From the NCBI GenBank assembly GCA_026874595.1, contig CM049306.1, positions 57,662,019-57,726,018 on the forward strand: DNA of 64,000 nucleotides. Direction: 5' to 3'. Under the pieces are notes generated by a model. The model was not told the origin of the DNA. It saw nothing but the letters and a program-made list of their open reading frames with translations, and ran no database searches. The position numbers were made by a program, and so were the translations under genes. Shown piece after piece: positions 42,301-57,300 of the stretch. Position 1 is the first letter of the stretch; each line of letters begins with the position of its first letter. This DNA comes from Sipunculus nudus (taxonomy: Eukaryota; Annelida; Sipuncula; Golfingiida; Sipunculidae).

Positions 42301-45300
42301 TGGGATGTCAGAGAAAAAGATAAATGATATTTAGCTGAAAATTATGACATGCTGTCAACATGCAATCATTTAACATAGGAAACTAAAATGTGCTTAAGTA
42401 TCCACACACAGACCACCCACAGAGGTAGTGAGACAGTCACACACAGACTTCCCACAGAGGAAGTGAGACAGTCACACACAGACCACCCACAGAGGAAGTG
42501 AGACAGTCACTCACAGACCACCCACAGAGGAAGTGAGACAGTCACACACAGAACACCCCCAGAGGAAGTGAGACAGTCACACACAGACCACCCACAGAGG
42601 AAGTGAGACAGTCACACACAGACCACCCACAGAGGAAGTGAGACAGTCACACAAAGACCATCCATAGAGGAAGTGAGACAGTCACACACAGACCACCCAC
42701 AGAGGAAGTGAGACAGTCTGCTGAACTTGACTTGGACCAGTCAGATGACCTGACTGAGACAAAGGTCAAGGATAAATATTTGATTACAAACTTGTCATTG
42801 CTCTGATGTATATTATCCAAAATCCACAGAAAAATGACTTACAACTTCTGTGTGGATAAAGCACCTCAATACCAAGACAAAAAAAAACCCAATAAATTCT
42901 CTCTGTGAAGGTAGATTATTTAATCAAGCATAAACTAGGCTAATATTTTTATTTATTATTTGACAGCAAGAAATGCAGAATATGCCTGTTATAAGTCTTG
43001 AGACCTCTGACCTCCTTTAATATGGACAAATTTTGCTGAAAACTGATTTCAGGTGCAAAACTCTATTAGTAGATATTAATGGAGACTCTTATGAAAATCC
43101 ATCAACATTTTTGAGTAAAGTCATCACAGCACCAACAAAGTCTGTTGATCTCTGACTTCATAAAATATGTGGAGATTTTGCTGAGAATTGAACCCAGGTG
43201 AGATATAATATTAGTTAATATTTTTACTGCGTTTCATCATAATTTACCATATTCCTGGTAAGTTAATAGAACTGCACCAGAGAGAAGCCTGATAATGTCT
43301 GAACTCTTTAAATATGCATGGATTTTTCTTAAATGGAACTAGGTGAGATAATCTATGGGTTAATAGTTAATGTGAGTTTTGTGAAAATCATCAAATCCCT
43401 GAAAAGTTATTGCACTGAGACTAAAAGCTAACAGATGGATGTATCCTGACCATACCCAAATGACCTGTCTTAGACAGGTGTATATTAAACTTATTCTATC
43501 TAGCTTTAAGGCTTCAGCTACCACTGATCAAATTGACATTTTATATGGACTTACAAGGTCCAGTGATGACACGTTTCCTGCCAGGTGCAGGGGCAGCATG
43601 GATGTGATATCTGACTCATCACGGTCCACAGCTATCTGATTAACTCTGTACAGCTCTGTACCATTAAACAGCCATGTGAAGCTGTATTGGACATCCTCGT
43701 CTTTTGCCAGTCTCTCCGTCCCACAGCTGAACTGTACTGTGGGCTGAGCCTGCTCTGTAAGGTTACCCGTAGCATTACTCATAACATATGTTGTGATCAT
43801 GGCTGGTTTTGCACTGATACCAGGCTTCACCTTCAGAACAGGAGACACTGAAAATACAACAGAAAAATTAAGATGCTGAGATGACAATCCGACAATTAAA
43901 ACAGCAAGAGGAAAGGTTTCAAATCTACCAATACAGTGATATAAGACTTAATTCAAATACATTTACAACCATTTTAATTTTCAGAAAACCATTTACTTTT
44001 ATTTTATATGGATCTAAAACACAAAACAAGATAATTTTCTCAGCGAATAATATCAATATTAACACTGAATGACTTATATGTGAACTTCATCTAAAATTAT
44101 TCATGGAATTTTCTTATTTGAGCACCTGATAAATAATTTCATTTCTAATTAAACCACTCACTGGACAGTCAAATAAACGGAGGAAGCATTTATTTAAATT
44201 GACACTGAGAAGAGCACTGTAGGGGTGCAAAATACGCCTGTCCTATGTCTTGTGACCTCTGACCTCATTAAATATGTGTGAGTTTTGCTGAGAATTTAAT
44301 TAAGCTGAAAACTCATTTGGTGAATATTTATAAGAAGTTTCATGGAAATCCATCAGATTTTTGTCAATTCAATAGGACACCATAAAAGTCTGTTGACCTC
44401 TGACTTAATTAAATATGCATGGATTTGGCAAGGAATCAAGCTTAGGTGAGATATTATATTTGTTCATATTTCTCTAGAGTTTCATCGAAATGCATCATAT
44501 TCCTGGCAAGTTATTATGGCGATTACACAAAGTAGCTTGGTTACCTCTGGCCATATTGCATGGAAATTGCCTATAATCAAATTGGGGTGAGATAATCTAT
44601 TGGCAAGTAGTTATGGAGAATTTTGAAAAAAATCCATCTAAGCCCTGGTGAGTTATCGTGGTCACACTAAAAGTTAACAGATGGACTGTGGGTATAACAT
44701 AATATGTCCCATTATAAATGGGCGTAAAAAAAATGACTTTCCATTAGAAATGTCAATTTTAGAAATGTAAGTTTCTTAAATGAACACTGAAAATGACTTA
44801 CCATTAGCACATGTGCTCGAGGAAGTAACCTCTTGTAGTGTGAGAGCACGGTTGAAGATTTTAAAGCATGACAACCTCCCAGAAAAGAACTGCTCTGAGC
44901 CATCTGTGACTTGTATGGCTCCAATGCGGATATTCTCATCTGTATGGATAGTGGATGGCCCTTGGCTCTGTACAGGTAAGAACAATATTCCTTTTTGCCC
45001 ATTCACATAAAGAGTAACAGAGTCAGTGTTGTAGTCATAAGTAAAGGCCACTGCAGCCCAGGAGTCTTTTTGAACTGATGGTGAAAGGTACAGGTAACTA
45101 CTTTGTGGATTGTATGCTTGCCCTCTCCTTCGCAGAGTCACTCCAAATGTTACACGACTTTGAACCACAACTGCAAACAGGGATACCCCTCTCTCCTGGG
45201 AACCGTAGTTGAAAATTCGTCCACTGTTTGAGATGAACACATTCATGACAACTGATATGGAATATTTTGTGTCCAGCTTATCAGACTTTTTAATCTCTAT

Positions 45301-48300
45301 ATAACTGTCATTTTGACCAAGCAGAGTGACAGATCCTCTCTCGCCAGATCCAGGCTGTGTGAATCTGGTATTACTCAAGGTGACCTCTGCCGGATCTGAC
45401 GTGATGTCTGCTCCATCTGTGCAATCGTCAAATATAAACTCTGCCACTGCATCCTTGGCTGGAAAAACAAAACAACAAAATGTGTTATCGATGAAATACA
45501 GATGATATATACTGCTTTATACCATGGAAGTGTGGTGATGATTGTATAGACCCCTGTGATCTGCTAAAGTCAAAACTGATCTATAACATTCTGTTCAAGA
45601 CTAATCCAAGCACTCTAATAAAAAACAAATTTCTTAATGGTCAGAGTTTTTACAAGATACCAACAATTAAACATATTTTTCAAAAGCTTTGAGGTGTGCT
45701 GTTATGAAGACTGACAAGCATATATGCAATGCAATCTGACTTTCTGCTTATAATACAAGGTCACAATAACCTATGTTTATGTATCCAAATTAGAAATCTC
45801 TATTTCTTTTGGTAAAAACAAATGCAATACAGTAGGGAACAAGTGACCCATGGGTCATGACGCTCAGCTGACTGGGAAGAGATTTGCAAAAGGAAATTTT
45901 ATCATCTGAATGGTAGTATATACCCATTCAACTGAAGCATCAAACAGATTAAAGAATAAGCCAAGATTGTATCTGAATTTATATATCTCAAAATATGGGA
46001 AAAAATGCGTAAACTTTAAAAAAAATACAGGTGGTTCCACCAGTCTGCAGAAACTAATAAAAACACTTAATGGTCAACATCCATGCAAAGAATCATAGTG
46101 ATTTCTGCATTAATTGTTCAGATACTTCAGCTTTTGAATCAAATTTTCCATTATTCTGAGGGATACTTCGGAGTCCTATAGCGTGAAGGATATGGGTAAC
46201 AGAGACCTAATTTCAGATTTCCAAAGACACTCTCACGGGCCTCCTTGCATGACAAGAATGAAGATTCTAGGTCCAGTTGTTACAATTTGTGCCATGTTAA
46301 CAGATGACAGCATCCTTAAAGGTCTCAAAAATAGAAAAAAAAATTCAAAAAAATTTAATAAAATATAGGTTGCACCATAAGTCTGAAGAAACTGATGAAA
46401 CACTCCATAATCAATATGCATGTAAAGAATCATGGTGACCTCTGCATTAGTTGGTCAATTACTTCAGCTTTTGTATCAAATTGTCCATTATTCTGAGGGA
46501 TACTTCGGAGTCCTATAGCTTGAAGGATATGGGAAACAGAGAACTAATTTAAGGTTTCCACAGACACTTTTCATGGGCCTCCTTGCATGACAAGAATGAA
46601 GATTCTAGGTCCAGTTGTTACAATTTGTACCCTGTTGACACATAACCACATCCTTAAAGGTCTTAAAAATAGAGAAAAAAATTGTAAAAATGTGTAACAA
46701 GCCCCATAGCTTGAAGAATATAGGTAACAGAGACCTAATTCCAGGTTTCTAGGGAGTCTGCAGAAACTGATGAAACATCTCATGATCTCTTTGTATGAAA
46801 TTTTTGACTATTCTGGGGGGTACTTTGGGGCCCTACAGCATGAAGGATATGGGTAACAGAGACCTAATTTCAGGTTTCCATGGAGACTTTTCAGTGTGTC
46901 AAGAATGAAGATTCTAGGTCCAGTTGTTATGATTTGTGCCCTGTTAACAGATGTTCATATCTTTAAAGGTCTCAAAAATAGTGAAAAAAATTTGTAAAGA
47001 ATCGAAAAATACAGGTGGCGCCACCAGTCTGCAGAAACCTATGAAACACTCCATGATCAATATCCATGCAAAGAACCATGGTAATCAATGCATTAGTTGT
47101 TCAGATATTTCAGTTTTTGTATCAAATTTTCAATATTCAGCGGGGGTACTTCAGAGCCCAATAGCTTGAAGAATCTGGGTAACAGAGACCTAATTCCAGG
47201 TTTCAAAGGAGACTTTTCATGGGCCTCCCCCAATGTCAAAAATGAAGATTCTAGGTCCAGTTGTTATGATTTGTGCCCTGTTAACAGATGACTGCATCTT
47301 TTAAGGTCTCAAAAATAGAGAAAAAAATCGTAAAAAATTGAAAAAATACAGATGGCGTCCGCAGTCTGCAGAAACTGATGAAACATCTCATGATTAATAT
47401 GTATGCCAAAAATCATGACCATCAGTGATGTAGTTAATGAGATATTGAAGTTTTTGTATGAAATTTTTCACTATTCTGGGGGGTACTTTGGGGCCTCATA
47501 GCTCAAAGGATATGGGTAACAGAGACCTAATTTTTGGTTTCCATGGAGACTTTTCATAGGTCTCTCAGAATATCAAGAATAAAGCTTCTAGATCCAGTCT
47601 TAACGATTTGTGCCCTGTTAACAGATGTCCACATTTTTAAAGGTCTCAAAAATAGAGAAAAAAATTCGTAAAAAATCGAAAAATATAGGTTGCGCCGCCA
47701 GTCTGCAGAAACTGATGAAACAATGCATGATTAATATGTATGCCAAAAATCATGACCATCAGTGATGTAGTTAATGAGATATTGAAGTTTTTGTATGAAA
47801 TTTTTCACTATTCTTGGGAGTACTTTGGGGCCCCATAGCTTGAAGGATATGGGTAATAGAGACCTAATTTCTAGTTTCCATGGAGACTTTTCATAGGTCT
47901 CTCAGAATGTCAGAAATGAAGATTCTAGGTCCAGTCTTTACGATTTGTGCCCTGTTAACAGATGTCCACATTTTTAAAGGTCTCAAAAATAGAGAAAAAA
48001 ATTCGTAAAAAATCTAAAAATACAGGTTGCGCCACCAGTCTGCAGGAACTGATGAAACATCTCATGATTAATAGGTATGCCAAAAATCATGACCATCAGT
48101 GATGTAGTTAATGAGATATTGGAGTTTTTGTATGAAATTTTTCACTATCCTGGGGGGTACTTTGCGGCCTCATAGCTCGAAGGATATGGGTAACAGAGAC
48201 CTAATTTTTGGTTTCCATGGAGACTTTTCATAGGTCTCTCAGAATATCAAGAATAAAGCTTCTAGATCCAGTCTAAACGATTTGTGCCCTGTTAACAGAT

Positions 48301-51300
48301 GTCCACATTTTTAAAGGTCTCAAAAATAGAGAAAAAAATTCGTAAAAAATCGAAAAATATAGGTTGCGCCACCAGTCTGCAGAAACTGATGAAACATCGC
48401 ATGATTAATATGTATGCCAAAAATCATGACCATCAGTGATGTAGTTAATGAGATATTGAAGTTTTTGTATGAAATTTTTCACTATTCTGGGGGGTACTTT
48501 GGGGCCTCATAGCTCGAAGGATATGGGTAACAGAGACCTAATTTTTGGTTTCCATGGAGACTTTTCATAGGTCTCTCAGAATATCAAGAATAAAGCTTCT
48601 AGATCCAGTCTTAACGATTTGTGCCCTGTTAACAGATGTCCACATTTTTAAAGACCTCAAAAACAGAGAAAACAATTAGAAAAGAATCGAAAAATACAGG
48701 TGGCGCCACCAGTCTGCAGAAACTGATGAAACATCTCATGATCAATATGTATGCCAAACATCATGACCATCAGTGATGTAGTTAATGAGATATTGAAGTT
48801 TTTGTATGAAATTTTTCACTATTCTAGGGGGTACTTTGGGGCCCCATAGCTCAAAGGATTTGGGTAACAGAGACCTAATTTCTGGTTTCCATGGAGACTT
48901 TTCATAGGTCTCTCACTTTATCAAGAATGAAGATTCTAGGTCCAGTCTTTACGATTTGTGCCCTGTTAACAGTTGTTCACATTTTTAAAGGTCTCAAAAA
49001 TAGAGAAAAAAATTCGTAAAAAATCTAAAAATACAGGTGGCGCCACCAATCTGCAGGAACTGATGAAACATCTCTTGAAAAATATGTATGCCAAAAATCA
49101 TGACCATCAGTGATGTAGTTAATGAGATATTAAAGTTTTTGTATGAAAATTTTGACTATTCTGGGGGGTACTTTGGGGCCCAATAGCTGGAAGGATATGG
49201 GTAACAGAGACCTAATTTCTGGTTTCCAAGGAGATTTTTCATTGACCTCTCAGAATGTTAAGTTACAAGATTCTAAGTCCAGCGGTTACGATTTGTGCCA
49301 GGTTAACGGACAGACGGACAGACAGACAGACAGACGGACGACGGACAAAGAGTGATCGCTATAGCTCAGCATGACTGAAAGTCAGCTGAGCTAAAAAGGA
49401 ATAATTCACTTAATGAATATCCAAAATGTGCTATTGCCCTTTTGATAAAGTTAAAAACCAAGCCCCTGTTTCTGTGATGACCTACATTTTACCAAAATTG
49501 AATACTTTTAGTCTCTGGGATAAGTTTTAAAGTTTTAGCTTCGTGGCTAAGGTATGGAAGCTATGAGAGTGAAAGGGTGATACATTTAAAGAACCTCACT
49601 GATTTTGATGTTATATCTGAACTAGCAAAGACCAATTACTCCTGGCCCTGTTGATGTAAAACCAAAACACACAAGGCTTTATAATTGCATATCCTCCTTA
49701 TCACAAGGTTACCCATTAATATGATTCAATAAAACAAAGCCACCAACAGGCCATGGACCTATACTTTGTACTTATTTATATTAGGTTCCAACTCACAGCC
49801 AACAACCGACCATCTGTCCGCATGGATTTTTGGGTCACAGGCTAATACAGACTCATCAGGATGGCTTTCTCCAGCGGCATAACACTTGCCTTCAATCACA
49901 CAGGAATCAGCCTGAAATCATATTAATTAATCCAACTATTACAATGTATGTTATAGGGTTCATTTGTCTGCTACATCAAGGGTGTCAACCTTGTCTTATA
50001 TTCGTGACCACAGAATACCAATAGCTAAAAAGATACATTAAAAAATCCCGTCGATCATAAAGCCAAGACCGGGTTCCTATACTTCCAGCAGATCAGATTT
50101 TCATGACTTTTTTATGATATAAAACAAAATTTATGACCTTCCTTCCCATGACTTTGCTTATGAACTTTGTTTGCTGAGATTCATTAAAATCTTTACTAAT
50201 TTACTGACAGACAGAGCACATGGATGAAAGACATTTTGAGACAGCCTGCAAATAGAATTTTATGACTTTTTTATGTTTTTATTTAAATTTCCCAAAAATC
50301 ATGACATGTACTAAATTCTAAAATTTCAGCATTTGTGACTTTTTTTAAAGTATGGGAACCCTGCAACAGAAGAACGAGCTGCAGACTTGGTAATTTAGCA
50401 CATGAATAATCATAGTATATTTAAAGTTTACCTTCTCCAATTAGATGCTGGAGCAGAATTTGTCTGCTGCAGATAAAGCTGAAGAGATTTAACAACAAAA
50501 ACTGTATTCAATTTGGTATGGACAGTATGACCCATTATCTGTAAACATTACTGCTCTGTATAACATATCTTTAACATGATATATATAGTACATGTTTTTA
50601 TCTATCCTGTATGAAAACTGCACAGTGTCATACATAATTCCCTCACTTGTTTGGTGCATGAATGTCTTACCTGTGTTGAACATGATATGTTCATTTCTTA
50701 TCTATGCACAGCCTGATCTTACAGGTAATGTTACCTCTATGTGCCTATCATATATGAGTCTTACTTGTTACAGATAAGATAAATGGATCTCTTACCTTTT
50801 CAGTGCATGTAGCTTTACCATTAACGGCTGTACAAGACAGGCATGTTGAGCTGTAGATGAGAACGAGAACTTGTTTGGTACTGATTGTGATTCCATCGTT
50901 ACTGAGAGTTAAGTAGTAGCTCTTGGTCACATCTGGCACCTTGCACACTGCTTGACTGCTGCTGATCAACGTTGCCGTGGTTATCTTAATGTTACCAGTC
51001 TTCACAACACTTGTTGATGACACCTGAGATGTGAAAATTTAAATACATATGAAGCATATGAAAATGTAAGCAAAATTAGTCAACACATAAGGTACGGAAA
51101 TTGTGACCTCACTTCTCACTAAAACACTTGAATTTGGAGGATTCAAATTGCAATTCATCATGATAAATCTACAGGACAATGATGAGGATAATGGTCTAAA
51201 ATGATAAGGAGACACTTTTTACTTAAACTTATTGCTGTCATATCAAGCTATTATTGCTGTAGAATTTGAAAGCTGGGTTTTTTTTTTTTTTACAGGAATT

Positions 51301-54300
51301 TCTGCAAAAAGTTGACAATTCAAAATAGTTAATAACAGTCAAAGCACTTTCTAGCACTAACTCTTCTGTGACAATATGTTGGAAATCATAAGACATAAAT
51401 GCCCTTTTCCACCTACTGTGACTTCCTCAAAGTGACAAGAGAGAGAAGTTGAATCAATGAAGAAATTCCCGACAATGGTGACAGAGGTACAGGTCTGACC
51501 CTTAGACAGGTCACAGGTCACGTCTTCTTGGGTGTCCCCAATCACTGGCGGCTGACCTTGTGTCAAGGAGCAGTCACTTCCTGTGTAACCTTGGTTACAC
51601 ACGCATTGTCCTGGAAACAGAAATCAGGCATATATTAGCAACACACATTTGGTCAATATTATTAATATTCATCATTAAATCTTTGACAGGAGAATTAGGG
51701 CCACAACATTTTATACAGGTTTCTATAAATTATTCAGGTAATAAATTCTTATATTTGTTAATGTTAATGGGACTAATCCTAAAACATTAAACTTTGTACA
51801 TTTGTTTTTAGCGTGAACACAATTGACCTAACCACCAAAGCCTCTATGCTTCACCCTCTGTTCTAACTATGCAAATGATCCCCCTAAACCCTCTTACACA
51901 GAAGGCTTTCCGTGTCCAAGGTTGTTAGAGCATGACATTAGAGACATCACAAGACGTCAAAATTGTCAGTCACATATGACTTTGTATTGACTTACGTCAT
52001 CAGCAGAAACTGTTTGTTTTTACATTATATCTGTTTTCCAGTGACGAATATGAAGAGTGTTTTGTCATATTTTGGATTATCTGTTTTATATAAATTTATC
52101 TAGCACTCAGGTAGTTAGCAGAATAACTGCTTCAACCTTTGACTGATTTTGGGCAAGGCAACTTTTTATACCATCTTCTTTTTATAATAATATTGATCCC
52201 GTGAAAACATGTGAACACGGGTACTGGTACAGACTACAGTTGTTGATTTTGTTGTTATTGAACTCAAGCTTGATTCTTTCAAATGCATGGCTTCATTGCC
52301 GGCATTTCCAAACCTGTGACTGTTGTTTTGGGAATGTAATAAAAATTGTGGATGCTTCAGCCCTCTGCTTATAACAAATGTCAGATTGAACGACCAGGAA
52401 CAACAGTTTTCCCATGATTGGGTTTTTGGCCCAACTCACCACTTCCGTGTTCTGTTTGGGAGAGTAACACAAATTATGCAAATTTTGTGCTTATCAGATG
52501 ATTGACTATTTACATTGCCAACTGTAACCTGATTGGTTGTTCTTAACTGCTCTGACCATGATTATTCTTGTAATGAATATGCTCAATTGAATTAATGGTT
52601 AGGTCAATTAATAAGACTCCTACACACACCTTTATACAAATAAAACTACCTTAAGTCTTATTTTTTACACATACCTCTGTTAATGCAGCCAGCAGTGCAT
52701 GGGTCTTACCTTTAATGCAGGCACCTCTGTTACTGCAGTCATCAGGGCAGAGCTGATCCAGGAGATTTGCCGGGGGAAGTTTGACTCCATTGACACTGGT
52801 CCAGAGGCTGACGTCCTGCATGATGATGCTCATACACTGGACCTGTATGGACTGTACTGTAGTCTGTACCCAGGCCTGGCCATCTGATATCTGTGTTTAA
52901 GATAAAATTAAACCATATTTGTAGCAGGCCACAATAATACACTTTTGATCAACATATTGTTAAATCTCAAATCTTTAATACATTGAGTGTACTTGGCAAT
53001 ATATAGACTAATAGACACATTGTAAGGTTGAATTATATGCATTGTTCAGGAAACTGCAGATTGCATAAGAAATATCCCTAGTGATTTAATTTTTGTTAAT
53101 CAGGTAAATGTGATGTAGTACAAAGCCTCTTGCAGGCTCAACTAAGGCAATTTCACACAAAAACTAGAATTCAGATAGTCGACAAGCGACTACATGTATC
53201 CGCTGAAATCAGAGTGGTACCGGTGAAGTGAGGTATGGATTGAGTGAAAAGGGGAAATACAGTGAGATGTGTTGAATATTAGCATGGATGTCTGCCATAT
53301 AAACATGATTTTAGGTGGCACCACCTGTCATATTAACGAGAACTCTATCCAAGATGTATACACATGCAAAATTCAGGTGGGTAAGTCAAACCACTGCAGA
53401 GATATGAGTGATTTTAACCCAAGGCAGATGACAGATGGACACTGCGCAAAAATGGTTTTAGGTGGCGCCACCAGTTTTGTGTATAAAATAAAACTATCCA
53501 AGAGCTACAATTGTGAAATTTGTCAGCCTGATTGGCCAAACGAGTCCCAAGATATGTAGGTTTATGTGTGAAAACAAACGCACAGATGGACGCTGTGCAG
53601 AAAGGTAAGGTCAGAGGTCAACCCAAAATGAGGGCGCAGCAGTTCACATGTGACCCGTTCATAATTCTGAGTTTTGTAAAATTCTGTCCTGTGGTTATGG
53701 AGGAGTTTTCAAGAAACCTATGCAGTGGTGTCCAGCTGAAAACATAGTATCCACAAAACTCTGTTTTGGTGGATACAATAATTTTGGTTTTAGCAGTGCA
53801 GATAATCAAAACAGTTACAAAATGGTTTTGTTCTTTCACATAGTCATAAGCCTATGCCAGTTTTAGGCTAAGGCTTGACATTCTATCCTCATGGTATGCA
53901 AATTTACAACAAAGCATGTACATTTCATAAGACAAGCAACATGCAGATACACAACAGTGTGAGCACTTGAGGACAAGCTATAGTTTTGGCACTTTACTCA
54001 AACAGTTTGAAACCATTCCATCTCCAGGTTTTAAAATGCTTATGTTTAAATAAATGTATTGCTTTTAATTGCTCTGTAATTAAAAACCACTCTGAAATCA
54101 GTTACAAAACAGTTTGAATTACCTGTGTATAATATGTATGATTAGTTAATATTTCAGCCCATAAGATTTTTTTTTGGGGGGGCATAGGCCTGCCTGTAAT
54201 TCCAGCTTTGGTTTCAGATCTTTTGTATGTTGTTGGCTTTACCTTAATATCTTCTATACAGTCTGTGATATCACTTGTGATGTTAAATTCTGCCAGAGTT

Positions 54301-57300
54301 GCACATGTTTTGAAGGTTGTTGACTTCTCAACTGCATCCATACAGATCTTCTCTGCTTGGTCAGCAGTTATTCCACTCTGGGTTGGGAAACTTGTAACCT
54401 GTTAATGAGCAATTAATTACTAATAATTAACAATACAATAACAATGAGCCCATAAAGAAATCACTCAAACTAATCTTTAATTTAGAAGGAAGTTATGAGG
54501 TTTTATCAAGAAACAACAAATTGGTTACCCATTTTATGATTTATTCTTTTATTTGTTTAATGTTCTATAATATTCTGAGGTTTTCTATAAAACCTACCAG
54601 TATTAACCATGTCCAAGCATTTTAATACTTTACTGAAGATGCAATACACAATATGATACATATGAAGTCTTTAATGATTTTTTTTTATAACCCAATATCC
54701 TTCCTGGTTCATAGAAAGATGACTACATATCCTCTCATATAACATTATTTGAACATCATTAATATAATTCAATATTTTACATGCAGTGGTCTATAAATCT
54801 CAGGTATAATCCATGAACGTTCTGAAATACCACTTCTATTGGTTTAATTAGTTGATCAGATGCTTTTCATCTGTCCAACAACGACTGAGGTTACACCTTT
54901 CATACGTTGTAGTACTTGCCTTTACTTTTTTTAATGTCAAAAGTTGCCATCAATCACATGATCAAACATCATCAGTATATTGATATAAGAAACTGGACAA
55001 CACCAAAACCATATTTTACCCTTCTCAGTATCAGAGGACCGCTGTACCATACAGACATATACTTCTTCACACAATACATCAATCAGTAAAAACACATATA
55101 TGTTGTATCACATATATAAATTATTAATCTCGGGAATATAACTGCATTTTTGGGTGGAAATTTTATTTACAGCTTTTTATATTGCACCATTTGTTATGAA
55201 TTTGTTATAAATTTCCCCCTGTTATGTAAAATATTTCCTCACAGTTGCTTTGAATGTGATATCAAACTGAAAGATCCAGTCTTCAGTCTTGGTAGTTGAA
55301 CAGCCAACTGGGGCAATTGCTGTGGCAACCAAGGCCTCTGTCACATCATTTTCTGTAAATACAAACATACCAGTTGTTAATACACCTTTTGTTAATCATG
55401 CATGTCATGATCTCCACTGCCTAAGAAAACCATTTCACTGAGCATAATACCTTCATACAGAGCATAAACACTTGATCATTTTCTAATTTTACGCGCTCAA
55501 ATTCAAAATTTTATTGAATGGTTTACAGCCAGTTAAAAAATATTATATATCAAAGTTACTAAACATCTGTATTAAACGATATTTTAATTGTAATGAAATT
55601 GTAAAAGAAGTTTACATTTTAATAACAAATTTGAGATGTACGATTGTTAAATTGTTACCACTCAGTCAGACAGATGATGATGATGGTGATGATGATGATA
55701 ATGACATATAAATAATTTTAGGGTTTTATCTTGTCTCTTCTCTAATGTTGAAGTCTTATTATGTATCACTGAGAGTATCATGAAACAGTACATAAAGCTT
55801 ACTAGCACTGGGTTTGCAGGTGAGGTATTGGCTGTCACCAGTACAGGTACTGCTGGTGCTGAAGCAGTCGCAGAACTGATCTGAGGTAGCAGGTGCTGTG
55901 CTGGTACCACAAAAGCCGCTGTACAGACTGTCTGCTTCTTTGACCCTGCAAAAGTAATATATCAGCTTCAGCATAGCAATTATTCATTCAAAATCTCATA
56001 ACAGCATCATATGAGTTTATATGGATAAAGTGCCATAGCTTTTAAGGTTGTGGAGATAAAAGAATTTCAACTAAGATGTTAATGCTGGAAACAGAGGTTC
56101 AATAACTAAAGTGTACAAATTTCCAGCCCAACCAAGGAAGTGTAAAATATGTAGATAGAAAGAAGGCAGAGCTATCTCATGTTGTAGTCATGTTGGCTCC
56201 AACCAATGATGGACCTATAATTCTATGAAGTGTTCCTCTCTCGATATGATGAAGTAATTACTATTCATACAAATGTATAAGGCTGCTGTTTAATATGTGA
56301 TTTTCTAAAATTTATAAAAATTACCATTACTACTGCATGAATATTTAATAATTGTGATAAAAATTCCTCAAACCTCCAGGTGCCAGAGAATCCATTAGGT
56401 TGATCATTTTGTTCAGGTGATAAAATTCCCGAACTCATCGTGTAATCATTGTCAGCATTTTCATCAAATATACCACACAAACCTGAAATAATCAAACATA
56501 ATGATAAATAACAAAACTTCATCAAGTAAATGACAAAAACCTAAAATAATCAGGAATAATGAAAAAAAAACAAAAACCTGAAATTAAAACGATTATTGTC
56601 AGCATATTTATTGATCAACTATATCACACCAATTTGAAATAATCATAACACAAAGCTGAATATCCACAGATACTGGTAGCTTAATGTACACAAAGACAAT
56701 ATATTCTCAGCATCTTAATATACACATAGGGAGAATATTTTGATCATCTTGATCAAATTTTCCGTACAAACTTGAAATAATCATCACACAATGATAAATA
56801 ATATAAAGAGAGAGACAATGTTCAGCATCTTTATCAGATATACCACACAAACATTTAATAATTATTGCATAATGATATATAAATTAACATACAGGGTTTA
56901 TTGTCAAAGTCCTCATCTAATGTACAAAGTAAACCTCTTGTTTGCTTTTCTGTTGTTTAATCATCCTTCCTGAGGGCCAAGTCTCTCGCTTTGGTTTGGC
57001 AGAGACCTTGCATCAGCAAGCCTCCTGGCCTGCTTATCATGAATTCTGATCAGGTGGGCATGTGACGTGGCCAAAATCATAATGGCCAATCAAATCCATT
57101 GTTACAAAAGTAAAGTAAACAGTACACAGAAATCTGAAATGTTCACATGCTTTTTCAACAAGAACACATGCACAATAAAATCATCAGGTTTACCAGCCTT
57201 TATATGATTGACCAAATTCGAGATCATGTAACCTTTCACCAAATGGCTGATCTAAAAAATAGCAATAGATTTGTTTTCTCTGACATGTAGAAGGGCCATA

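Noticed and set aside
46183-49355. Plus-strand open frames in the 337-bp array
   Set aside because: They repeat unit by unit, are short and lack any protein signature.
52651-52709. Longer form of exon 11 using the second donor
   Set aside because: It would put exon 12 out of frame and break the EGF cysteine pattern.
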